Below are positions 12,301 through 22,597 of a stretch of 64,000 nucleotides of DNA, piece after piece. The DNA comes from Tetracentron sinense (lineage: Eukaryota > Streptophyta > Magnoliopsida > Trochodendrales > Trochodendraceae). Where the stretch lies: assembly GCA_015143295.1 (NCBI GenBank), contig CM026570.1:8704047-8768046 (forward strand), given 5' to 3'. How positions within the stretch are numbered: position 1 is the stretch's first letter; every line of letters begins with the position of its first letter. The translations under genes and the position numbers were made by a program. The notes under the pieces are model-generated. The model saw nothing but the letters and a program-made list of their open reading frames with translations. It had not been told where the DNA came from and made no database searches.

Positions 12301-14404
12301 ATTGGTTCCTTTATTGGGGACCCTTGAAGCATTGAGGGTATACTTCCTGCATCCAGTATATTTTCTCTTCTCTTGTTTAATTAATTTTACCCTCTATTGA
12401 AAGAACGAGGGTAGATGATGCTCTTCAGGAAATTTGAGAAAGATATTTCCTACTTTGTTCTTCTCAAGTGAAACACTTTCTTCTCAACATGAACCGTTCA
12501 ATCGGTGACCACCTCTTGGATGGCTTATAGCCCCAAATCAAACCGTTGTATGTGGAAACAGATTTATAGGAGTGAGTCACTCGTTATATAAGTTTTATAT
12601 AATTCAGTTGCTCTGGCATATGTAGGAAAATCTCGGATGTTTTTTGGGAAGCAATTTCTACGCGTCAGTTTCTTTCGTTATACCAGGGGCTCGGGACAAA
12701 GAACCTGCAATCCTTCATTGCACAGTTTGTCTACTTCTATGGGTACAGCTACTTTAAAAGGCTTTATCTGGAAAGGAGTGGAACCAAATCCATTGGAACA
12801 AAAGCAAACTTGATTGTTGCTGCAGCGGCTGGGGCTTGCACTGCCATATTGACACAAGTAAGTTATCTTTTGGCATGTTCTTTTGCTTATGTTTAGGAAA
12901 CATAAATTACTTGATACTTGGGGGGTTCCCAAACCGTTGATCCCACGACACAGGGCGTGGTGTGTTCACTTTTTTGACCAAGTAACTGAAAAGTAGATTG
13001 ACTATGAGAAACTCTTTATTGAAACTTGGAATCTGTAAGTACCATTTAGTATGGCAACTCTCCAGTTCAAAATTAATTGATTTATTATTTATAATAGTTT
13101 CGACTATTATTCCATTTCGTGATTTCATTTTTCTAATTTCTGGTTTTTCTTTATAGCCCCTGGATACAGCATCTTCAAAGATGCAGACAAGTGCCTTTGG
13201 GAAATCCAAAGGGTTTTGGGAAACCATTTCGGAAGGCACTTGGATTGAGGCATTCGATGGCCTTGGCATCTCTCTTCTTTTGACATCGAACCCTGCTATT
13301 CAGGTACTTGACCATGCCTTCTTCTATAACAAAGCTTGTGTTTGTGTGTGTGTGGTACATACGCAGTCGCAGATGGGCTGGGCTGATGCTAGATTGCTAA
13401 GAGATTTATGAAATCAATATTAGTGCAAGAGGGTAATTAAACCATCCGATACTCAAAGCAATTGATTTTTTGACTTGGGAAGATCTCCTTGGGTGGGACC
13501 TGTTGAACTGTGGGTCCATCCCATACCATCTATAGTTACTGAACGATAGATTTACCACTTTTATAAACAAATGGAGGTTTTCCTTGTGAGCAGTAGCACC
13601 CTCCTCGAGGCGAGGAGGGGACTATTCCTTCTCGTCCTCAGAAATCTTTTGAACTATGGTTAACAAGTTTTAACCCCTGTGGTTAAAAAAATTTCCCCTA
13701 AAAACCAAGGTTAGATGCTTTATCCAGTAGGGTTAATGAATCTTAACCACAGTTAAAGGAAGTAAAAAAGGGACACATGTCACAAAAAGGGGACGAGATG
13801 GTGAATCCCCTCCTCGCCCTGAGAAGGGGATTATTTTCCTTGTAATGAACCAAGCTGAAACCAAAACTATTGTGTTTCAGTACACTGTCTTTGATCAGCT
13901 AAAACAAAGACTACTGAAGGGGCAACAGAGCAATAAAACAGGTACAGATTCGTCCCCGGAAGCTCTTTCTGCGTCTTCAGCTTTTGTGTTGGGTGCAGTC
14001 TCAAAGAGTATCGCCACCTTCTTGACATATCCGGCAATCAGGTGTGTAGTAATTTTCTCTCATGCCTCTCATCACATATCACAGCTTTGTATTTTGAACA
14101 AATCATGATATGAACTGCGGACAGGTGTAAGGTCATGATTCAGGCTGCAGAATCAAACAATGATGGGACTGATGAAGCTCAACAAAAATCCTCCAAAACG
14201 GTGTCCGGGACATTGTGCGCTATTTGGAAGAAAGAAGGGTTACTGGGCTTCTTCAAAGGACTGCACGCTCAGATCCTGAAGACTGTGATAAGCTCGGCAT
14301 TGCTTCTCATGATAAAGGAGAAGATCACAAAGACGACATGGGTCCTAATGCTTGCACTCCAGAGGTATCTTTTGGTTACCCGTAGTAGAATAAAGAGCGC
14401 ATAA
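345..14404 (+). CDS. PNC1: Peroxisomal adenine nucleotide carrier (PNC1/PNC2 type), 5 exons
   Basis: Exons are 345-487, 12626-12857, 13157-13303, 13881-14041 and 14125-14404, joining to 963 nt and 320 aa (Arabidopsis PNC proteins are about 322 aa). All junctions are GT-AG and keep frame. The product is a mitochondrial-carrier-family protein. The three carrier signatures are visible: YPLDTCK at residues 26-32, QPLDTASSK at 125-133 and YPAIRCK at 224-230; the degenerate second and third signatures are those of the PNC subgroup. The family imports ATP into peroxisomes in exchange for AMP/ADP, supplying fatty-acid activation before beta-oxidation; this role is inferred from family. The start is the first ATG in a conserved context ([14 protein letters not shown]). 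Intron 1 is unusually long (12.1 kb) and full of transposon remains. Whether it is the PNC1 or PNC2 orthologue cannot be decided. Confidence 0.95.
488..4290. other. First part of PNC intron 1, mostly unresolved
   Basis: No host exon is seen. The first 600 bases are T-rich intron. About 1150-2560 has the look of decayed retrotransposon sequence (C- and G-rich patches unlike the surrounding intron) but no recognisable domain. A stretch near 3900-4100 has a 66-codon minus-strand ORF without a family I recognise. Nothing here is called as a gene. Confidence 0.35.
2146..2230 (+). repeat. Short tandem repeat, about 28-bp unit, three copies
   Basis: The unit ATCCAAAGGCRTTGAARCCT is repeated three times with small changes, and a decayed continuation extends to about 2280. 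It lies inside PNC intron 1. Confidence 0.7.
4300..4461 (+). mobile_element. Possible end of a decayed copia-like LTR followed by a primer-binding site
   Basis: TGGTAGCAGAGCC at about 4448-4460 is one base away from the initiator-Met tRNA primer-binding site (TGGTATCAGAGC) that follows the 5' LTR in many plant LTR retrotransposons. The 90 bases before it resemble a second stretch at about 10170-10260 (shared ATAGTTATC-TTCTAC-TTAGGC pattern). No gag or pol was seen between them, so this is an old remnant at best. Confidence 0.35.
5359..6070 (+). mobile_element. Non-autonomous inverted-repeat element with GATACGTATCGG motif
   Basis: The left end reads GATTAAAAAATCG and the reverse complement of the right end reads GATTAAAAACTCG. 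Both sub-terminal regions carry the palindromic core GATACGTATCGG next to CGGTTTCGGTT. No ORF of note lies inside the 712 bp. A related but shorter sequence lies at about 29406-29745. The superfamily is not assigned because no clear target duplication was seen. Confidence 0.6.
6550..9250 (+). pseudogene. Decayed hAT transposase (BED finger / DUF659-type) in PNC intron 1
   Basis: Broken reading frames on the + strand resemble plant hAT-type BED/DUF659 proteins. Around 6750-6880 there is a BED-finger-like piece ([21 protein letters not shown], with one expected Cys lost). Around 7600-8000 come the central transposase pieces (language like [46 protein letters not shown]). At 8195-8446 there is an open piece with [11 protein letters not shown]. 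An acidic tail ([14 protein letters not shown]) lies near 8870-8920. Many stops and frameshifts show it is dead. Orientation is the same as the host gene. Exact element ends were not found. Confidence 0.6.
7204..7246 (+). repeat. Direct tandem duplication of about 22 bp
   Basis: AAGATCCCCACTTTCTTGAA occurs twice in a row, inside the decayed hAT sequence. Confidence 0.8.
9251..12625. other. Last part of PNC intron 1, transposon-like but unassigned
   Basis: No host exon is seen. About 9990-10260 may be an LTR-like segment related to 4300-4390. About 10300-11800 has the base composition of a decayed retrotransposon with short broken frames, but no domain I can name. The stretch just before exon 2 is plain intron. 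Confidence 0.3.
13575..13845. mobile_element. Foldback element in PNC intron 3
   Basis: The outer arms CCTCCTCGAGGCGAGGAGGGG and CCCCTCCTCGCCCTGAGAAGGGG are imperfect inverted repeats. The inner part carries AAAAACCAAGG and AACCACAGTTAA next to GGGACACATG, the same core seen in the foldback family at 16190-18330 and 40365-40970. Confidence 0.6.
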
Positions 14405-15680
14405 TTGTAATTACGATAATGGTTGTAAGCATGAATCCTATATAAATAACACCCTTTTGAAACCAAAAGGAAGGAAAGGATTTTGTAGTGATGCCAATAA
14501 GCGTCAATAGGAACTATAAGCTGGGGGGGGAAGAAAGTTCTTATTTGTTATGACAAGGTTTGTTATTTCTTTATCAAACAATAATCATGAATCATGATTT
14601 AGACCTTTACCAGACTTGAGATTATGCAATGTAGTTCATCCTTTGCAATTTTGACGTTTAAAATAGGTGGATGGCTGATTTTTATTGTTGGATCTTGATC
14701 CAATTATTCAGATTAACATTAGTCGACCTTGCATTGGTTCTACTAATGCTGCACTCTGAATGGTGCAAAGATTCTGATGATTGAAGCCAAAGCTACACTT
14801 GTGAGTAATTCAGTTTAGAGCGGTAAACCGAGCGAATTCAAAGCGGATAGACGGGTAGTGAAATAGGGTATTTGTATCCACTTTGATTAAAATATTAGAA
14901 TTCGGATAATATCCGAATTAAAAAGAAAGGGAAGAATTGTAAAAAAAAAATAAAAATGCATATATATATAAGTTCAATTTATTTTAAAAATTACAAACTA
15001 ATATTTTATTCACATTTATATTAAAAATAACAAATTAACATGTCTTAATAATTAGTTGAATACTTATTGAATTAGATATGTCAATATACGAATTTGGGAT
15101 GGTAAACTTACTATTTGAATTCACCCGGTTGAATATATATTTGGATAATTATCGGAGCAAATAAATTTGATACGAATCAGATACGCAGTTAGGTAGATGA
15201 TCCCTATTCTATTGATCTTAACCCTTAACTTACTGACAAGCACGTTCTAACGGTTGAGATGTATGGCCCCATGAATCCACATTGTTCATTTCTCGATCTT
15301 TAATGAGTATGATCAGACGGTCTGGATAATTCTAATTTTCCAACCCCTATATACAAATGTATAGACATTCTCTTTTGGCCGTCCAAGTCCTATGATTATG
15401 CATCTTTTTTTTTCCTGTTTTTTGTGTCGGTTCGCGCGTAGTGCAATCATTGGGTATCTAGATCAGAAGATCACCTTTCCCTCATCAACGGCTGGGCCCC
15501 CTCCACTGAAAGGCCTTTATGGTTTGGTGTATGGGGTGGGCCGGGCCATATGTGAGATTGGGGAACGGATTTGGTCTGGCCCTTGCCAGACCAAAACCGT
15601 TTGGCCCATAATTCACAGAGCTTAACTGCCCTTTTAACTCTCAGTTAAAATTTTTAACCCCTGGGATTAGTTTTTAAAAA
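14405..15680. other. Spacer after PNC, 3' UTR then AT-rich DNA
   Basis: The first 200-300 bases are the likely 3' UTR of PNC. About 14820-15200 holds an inverted-type repeat with GGATAATATCCGAATT-like motifs that looks like a decayed MITE. No gene is seen. Confidence 0.35.
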
Positions 15681-15838
15681 TCTCTCTCTTCTACTAATAT
15701 AAAGAGGATTTTTCTGTTCAAAATACGTTGATTGATATTTGTATTAATTTCAAAAATATCATTCTCTTCTACTAATATAAAGAGGATTCTTCTGTTCAAA
15801 AAACGTCATTGATATTTGTATTAATTTCAAAAATATCC
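15681..15838 (+). mobile_element. Helitron-like 5' terminus, duplicated in tandem
   Basis: TCTCTTCTACTAATATAAAG followed by AGGATT matches the style of plant Helitron 5' ends (TC start, TATAAAGAGGATT). It sits after an A run, as expected for insertion between A and T. The first 78 bp are repeated directly (about 15685-15762 and 15763-15838). A weaker third copy starts near 16508. Probable 3' ends are at 17651 and 18619. Confidence 0.6.
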
Positions 15839-16189
15839 TTGGACTTCTATCTATCTATTACATTATTAATGAGAATGCTTCCCTTAAAAAACAGTATTTT
15901 TAGTTTTTAAATTCTCAAATTACCCTTATCATAATCATCTTTTATTTACTATATATATAAGAGGAGTGCTAGACCTAATCGCATTTACTCTAAATTTTTT
16001 CATTGACACAAGATGGGCCTAACACTTGAAATTTTTCCATAGATGCAAGATGGGCCTAACTCTTGGAGATGTTTTATTATTGTAATGGTTTAAAAAGCAA
16101 AAGTTAGAATCTTTGGCATTTGTATGACCCCTTTGGAAGATTTAAGATCAGGGTAGCAAAATCCATATATATATATATAAAGGGCACAG

Positions 16190-16500
16190 GATTCTCTCGA
16201 GTTGGAACCCCTAGAGGTCGCCACGTGTCTCCTTCGACACCCCTTAACCATGGGTAAGGTTCACCCATCCCTAGGGTTCACCCACCCATCCTTGGTTTTT
16301 TTTTTATATATTAATTATTATTTTTTTAATTAAAAAAACTGTTTTTAGAGTTTTTTTAATATTAAAAAAAGTTTTTAATTTAAAAAAAAAGAATTAATAT
16401 TAAAAAAAGAAAAACCAAGGATGGGTGGGTGAACCTTATGGTTAAGAGGTGTCAAAGGAGACACGTGGCGACCTCTAGGGATTCCAACTCGGGGAGGATC
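16190..16500. mobile_element. Well-preserved foldback MITE with about 100-bp arms
   Basis: The left arm (about 16195-16300) and right arm (about 16408-16497) are inverted copies: both carry CTAGAGGTCGCCACGTGTCT, a CACCC-rich middle and AACCAAGGATGGGTGGGTGA. An AT-rich loop lies between. It is probably nested in the Helitron-like sequence and is the best copy of a family scattered through the window. Confidence 0.8.
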
Positions 16501-16799
16501 ATGAGCCTATATAAAGAGGATTCCCTATATTCAAAACGTTGATGGAATATTTTGTAATTTTAAAACTACCATTTGCATAATGAGCTCTTAAAACGTGATG
16601 AAATTTTGTAAAATTCCAAAACTACCATTCACAAAATAAGCTCTTGAAAACGTATATGAGATTTTGCAAAATTCTCAAACTACCCTTATAATAATCATAA
16701 TGATTATATAAGACAAACATTTAATTAAATGTTGCTTAAGTCCCATATTACCCCTCACTCATCTATCTATTAGGCTTGAATCTATTGTTATAACTGGGC

Positions 16800-17335
16800 T
16801 TCTTGGAGTCCGATTACACCATTGAGGTCACCATGTGTCCTTTTAAAACTTTTTAATTGTGTTTAATATTCACCCACCCCAAAGGTTCACCCACTTATCA
16901 TTGGATTTTCAAAAAATATTTAAACCTTACGAATTAGTAAATTTTAACTAGGATTTTAAAAAATTAATATTTTTCTTCTAAAACTAAGGATAGGTGGGTG
17001 AACTCTAGGGGTAGATGAATCTTAACCACAGTTAAGGGCTGCCAAAAGAGACACATGACAATCTCAAGGGCGTAACATGACTCCAACTCTGGTTAAGATT
17101 CACCAACCATTAGGGTTCAACCACTTATTCTTTGTTTTTAGAAAAAAAAATATTAATTCCTTTTAAACCTTGATTAAAATTCACTAATTGCAAGGGTTAA
17201 TTTTTTTATATATATTTTTTTTTTCTAAAAACCAATTATAAGTGGGTGAACCCTAGGGGTGGGTAAATCTTAATCACAGTTAAGTAGTATTAAAAGGGAC
17301 ACATGATGACCTCAGTGTCATAACCGGACTCCTCG
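16800..17335. mobile_element. Two decayed copies of the same foldback family, back to back
   Basis: Each has a left arm with GATTCACC/AGGGTTCA-type sequence, an AT-rich loop and a right arm with GGTGGGTGAA then AACCACAGTTAA then GGGACACATGA. The copies lie at about 16800-17095 and 17090-17335. Confidence 0.65.
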
Positions 17336-17519
17336 CTCTCTTGGCAAAATGCTTCAAAAGAAGAACGCCTCGCCTAGCCCTGCCCACCCCCTTTCTTTGC
17401 TATGCCCAAAATGTCTCTAAAGCTTTTTGATCCTTAAAATGCCCCAACATCATATTTCAATAAGTAATGTGTCACTTACAATTTTTTAAAATCCAAAATG
17501 TCCCTCAAGTTTCTATATC

Positions 17520-17569
<50 letters not shown>

Positions 17570-17627
17570 ATCGAAATGTGTTCAGTAGGGTCCATCCTCT
17601 CATTCTCTCTTCCCTTTCTCTCTCTCT

Positions 17628-17651
17628 GTGCATCGCACGGCTGCCCACTAG
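17628..17651 (+). mobile_element. Helitron-like 3' terminus (hairpin plus CTAG)
   Basis: GTGCATCGCAC forms a short hairpin. It is followed by GGCTGCCCACTAG and then T, the canonical layout of a plant Helitron 3' end (hairpin, about 10 bases, CTRR, insertion before T). Confidence 0.65.
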
Positions 17652-17739
17652 TGTATATAAGAAAAAAATTTCATTGAATGATTGCTTAATTCCCATACTA
17701 CCCCTTACTCATCTATAGTAGACTGAAAATTCTCTACAG

Positions 17740-18330
17740 TTATATACTCTTTAACTATGGTTAAGATTCACCCACCCCTAGGGTTCATCCACTTACCCTT
17801 GATTTTTAGGGGAAAAAATTAACCCTAAGAGTTAGTGAACCAAGATTTAATTTTTCTAAAAACCAAGGATAAGTGGGTGAATCCTAGCGGTGGGTGAAAT
17901 CTAGAGGTAAGTGTATCTTAACCACAGTTACGGTGTGTCAAAAGAGACACATGGAACCCCTAGGGTTCACATGCTTATTCTTGGTTTTTAGAAAAATATT
18001 ATTTTTTTAAAAACCCTATTTAAAATTCACTAGCTCCTAAGGTTAATTTTTTTTTTCATATTTATTCACAAAAACCGAGGATAGGTGGGTGAAACCTAGG
18101 AGTGGGTGAATCTTAACTCCTAAAGTTCACCTACTTATCATTAGTTTTTAGGAATATTAAATTTATAACCCTGATTAAAATTCAATTAACTCCTAGGATT
18201 TTTTTTTTCATATATTTTTTCTAAAAACCAAAGATAAGTGGGTGAATTTTAGGGGTGAGTGAATCTTAACCATAATTAAGAAGTGTTAAAAGGGACACAT
18301 GGGACCTTAGTGGCGTAACTAGACTCTTCG
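17740..18330. mobile_element. Further foldback copies, nested and partly overlapping
   Basis: Three right arms (near 17880-17960, 18070-18120 and 18235-18310) and matching left arms are seen with the same AACCAAGGATAAGTGGGTGA language. They decay progressively and share the GGGACACATGG boundary. Confidence 0.6.
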
Positions 18331-18594
18331 CTCTCTTGACAAAATGCTCCGAAAGAAAAAGGTCTCGCCAAGGCCCCGCCCGCCGCTTTCTTTGCTATAC
18401 CCAAGTCTCAAAATGTCCCTACTGCATATTTCTATAACCAACATGTCCCTCACAATTTTTCCTCACAATTTTTTTCATAGGGGATATCCAAAATGTTCCT
18501 CAATTTTCTATACACATAATATTCCTTATTTTTTTGTTCAAATGCTCTCAGTAGGGTCCCTCTTCCCAATCTCTCTCCTCTTCCTCTCTCTTAC

Positions 18595-18619
18595 GGGTGT
18601 CGCACATGCCACCCACTAG
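18595..18619 (+). mobile_element. Second, decayed Helitron-like 3' terminus
   Basis: GGGTGTCGCACATGCCACCCACTAG resembles the end at 17628-17651. The 300 bases before each end are also similar (both have CTCGCTCTCTTG, TCTTTGCTAT and CAGTAGGGTCC in the same order), so about 970 bp separates two copies of one 3' region. Confidence 0.5.
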
Positions 18620-18864
18620 AATTGTTTTAAGAAACAAAAATTATATAGTTGAACCCTAAAGATTAGTTAATCTTTTTTTTAGTTAATCTTAACCATAGTT
18701 TGGTATGAGACACGGTTAGGCCGCAACCCCGGTTAGGTGTTAGAATCTGTTCTGAGTTAGTGGGCGGGTGGAGAGTATAGTTAAAAGTTGTAAAAAGGGC
18801 CAGACCAAATCCATTCCTATGATGATTGAGAGTCCAATGAGATCGAATCACAGCCAAATAGCCA

Positions 18865-18936
18865 ATCTCATTTCTTAATGCTTACTTTTCTGCACGAGTT
18901 ATCTCATTTCTTAATGCTTACTTTTCTGCACGAGTT
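18865..18936 (+). repeat. Perfect 36-bp tandem duplication just upstream of the YIP gene
   Basis: The 36-base unit at 18865-18900 (starting ATCTCATTTCTTAATGC) is repeated exactly at 18901-18936. The second copy ends 87 bases before the start codon, so it lies in the promoter or 5' UTR. Confidence 0.95.
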
Positions 18937-19023
18937 GGAGAGAGAGATCTGTCTTAACAGAAGAGAAGAGGAAACAGAGAAGACGAGGTCTATCGGTTTT
19001 CCCGCGATTTTCATTCGGGAAAA

Positions 19024-19815
19024 ATGATGTCTGGAAACTATACCAGTCTCGATAACCAGAAGATTTCCGGATCCGTTCCTGTAATAATTCTCTCTACAGA
19101 ATTTTTATTTCCGATTTAGTTTTCTCTCTCTCTAAGTCTTCAGATCTCACTCACTGGTTTCCTCAAATAGCAGGCGGCTTCAGATCCAGGTCAAGTTACT
19201 GTCAAATTCGCAGGTCAGGGTTTGGTTTTCATGAAATTTCGTTTCTCATCTCTCTTTTTTAAGGCTGGTTTTCCTTGTTTATATTATCTTTGAGATTTTG
19301 TGATTTATTTGATGGTTTCTGCATTGCAGATTCTAATCTTCAGACATTTCCGCCTTCCGAAGCACAAGGGAAGATCTCTGGTGGTTTTCGACCGCCGCGC
19401 GATGCTGATGGTGCGCACTTTGTTACTTGATTTAGTTTTGATTTTTAAATTTTTGAGTAGGAGATAGTGATGAACTTTTGTTGAACATCAATACTAGTGA
19501 AAACCCTATCTTAATAGTAGTAGTTCGAAACGAGGACAGAGATCCAGTTTTTCTGTTTTAGTTGGTTCAATTTCGATGCATTTTATTGATTTTTTGGATG
19601 CATTCTTAGGTTCGTGTTCTGGATTCCCTGTGGGTTCGAATAGAATCTGTTGTTTAGCAGATTTCATCATCAAAGACAATGCATATCTTTGAACTTCTGT
19701 TTTTATATCCTTTCCATGTGCAAGATTTTTACTTGGAATTCTAATAAGAAGCCCGAGCCATGCACGGAAAATAGCAAAAGAAAAAAAGAGAGTTATTATC
19801 CACACACACACACAG

Positions 19816-19867
<52 letters not shown>

Positions 19868-21633
19868 GATAGTGCTTTAAATTTTGTTTAGGATTTCACA
19901 TAATCAAGATTTAATGGTACCTTCACGAGCTCTTAGTACCAACACGAGCTCAAGATTTAATGGTACCTTCAAGGTTGATAATCCGAGGACTTGAGAGAGC
20001 ATCACCAAATAACCAAATAAACCCATGCTTCAGAGGAGCAGCACTTTTTGAACATCACTCATGTAATACTTAGTACCAACACGACCAGGGGCAGAGCCAG
20101 GATTCTTTTGCAGGGGGGCTAAGTGCTAACAATGGGAGTTCGGGGGCGTAGCTCTTGATTTTTTTTAAGGCCAAGCTCATTAGGCATCGTGTTTGTTTTT
20201 ACATAATATATTTTTTCTCAGAAGTTTAGGAAGGGCTAGAGCCCCCCGTTCCCCCCGGTTCTGTCAATCTCCCATGCTACTCCGCGATCTATAGCTTATG
20301 ACAATATTTGACAACTGATATAATATCTACTGTAGTGACTTTTTATAACAAAATTAAAAAGGTCGATAATCTAGTCGGAAATGACAGCACAATTACCATA
20401 AATGGAATTCATCCTAGAAAAACATGATACATATTAATCATCTCATTGTCCTAAGCAATAATTTTCCAAAAAATAGATATGAAAAAATATAAGTGTGTTA
20501 TTTACCTGCCAAAACAATATACAACCTTCTCCTATACCCAACAACAGGGGAGAAGGTTGATAATCTGAGGACTTGAGGGCATCACCAACTAAACCCGTGC
20601 TTTGAAGAGCAGCACTTTCTGAACATCACTCATGTAATACTTTGTACCAACATGACCAGGGGCAGAGCTAGGATTCTTTTGCAGGGGGCTAACAATGAGG
20701 ATTCGGGGGTGTAGCTCCTAATTTTTCTTGAGGGCCAAGTTCATTGTGCATCGCATCTGTTTGTGTTCATTGGTAAGGAATATATTTTTTCTCAGAAGTT
20801 TATGGAGGGCTAAGCCCCCCGTTCCCCCTAACTCCACCCATCTCCCAGGCTACACCGCTATAAGTACCATATAATTTTTTTTTTCAAAAGTTCAAAGGGG
20901 ACTTCTGCCCCCGTGGACCCCATGTGGCTCCGCCCCTGAACACAACCCAAACCACCACCCAATCCCTAATGGATATCATTAATGACGACCAACCCCAAAA
21001 CTAAACTTCAACGCTATATTCCCACAGCAAGTATTTTAAGTCAACAAGGAGGAAGCCAGATAAACCCCGATCCCAGACCTATCCACCATGTCGATGGTTC
21101 TCTTCCTCGTTCATTAATCACTTTTCTAAGACAACTTCCAAAAAACAACGGCAACCCAGTTCAGAAATTAGTGTTTCCTGAATTGAGAATCTCGAATAGA
21201 AACGGGAAAACAAATAAACGTACAAATCATTCTACAAAATAAAAAAGTTATAGGGACTTGCAAAGAAAATTAGGAAAAACTACCATTTTTCGAGCTGCTT
21301 CAATATTCTTTCAGATTTGTTTCTAACCAGTGTTTTTAAAAAGCGTGTGAGGTTACGCATCGAGGCTCGCCTCGAGACGAGGCTTAACGAAAACGCCTTA
21401 AGGCTCAACCATGAGGCTTAAACCCCATGAGGCTCCCATGAGGCACACGCCTCATGCCTTGAAACTTGTTTTATGTCTATGGTGTACATCTCATACATTA
21501 ACTAAAATTAAGTTTCTAGGCACAACTGATACTTAAATGTCATTTTTTTAATTTGTTATTTGTTTCAATTAATTTATATAGTATTTCCTATGTGTACGAA
21601 TGCCCTACACGAACACACACAATGTACACGAAA

Positions 21634-21669
<36 letters not shown>

Positions 21670-22563
21670 TTACTCTAATATTTTATTAACTTTTTGATTT
21701 TTTTTTTGCAAATTTTCTTATATTTTATTTATTTGTCAAAATTAGAGAGCATGAAGCTTTCTTATGAGGCTTACGCCTCACGCATCTTGAAGTCCTAACG
21801 CCTTGCCTTACGCCTTCACATTTTAAAACATTGCTTCTAACAATGAGGCACCAGGTGAATTTGCTCAGGAAACAAATCTATTCTTGTCACAACCAATTTT
21901 ATTGCTAATAATGAAATAGAATTGTTTATTGGAAAGGAGAAAAAGAATGTAGACCCTTTCTCATCAATAGACTGAAAGGTACCCATCTCCTGAATAATAT
22001 CTTTGTTGCTCTGAAACTCCTCGCAACACTCTCTGGTCCATGAGTCAGGAGGTGTTTCAGTAAAATCAGAGCCTTGTAAGAGACTTGCCAGTTCTTTCTA
22101 TCAAACTTAACCGGCAGAAAATAAATAGGACATATATATAAATCCGTCATTCCCTTTATGAAGAGCGATCAATCAAAACGCAAAATATTAATCCCAAAAA
22201 ATCACTTGTTCAGAATCTCCACAATTCTCCAATAATCATCAATTTTGTAAGAAGCCCATTGTAGCAAACCCATGGTGCGTGTGTCCACTGCCCACGGAAC
22301 AATCATTGTTTCTTCTCTCAATCTTCAAACTCCCAAGGCGAAGAATCTGACATATTTGATGGTTGTGGAGGAGAAGAAAAAAATCAGAAGTCGTTTAGGC
22401 TTTCGGGTTTCTTGAAGTGTTACCTAGGCAGGTGGTACGGGTGCCAAGTGTTTAGGTGTCTAGAGGTGTTTGGCACGGCAAACTATGAAAATCCTAATAC
22501 GGCCGCACGGACGCAGAAATTTTTAAAAATGATATATATATATATTGTAATTCAAATATTTTA

Positions 22564-22597
<34 letters not shown>

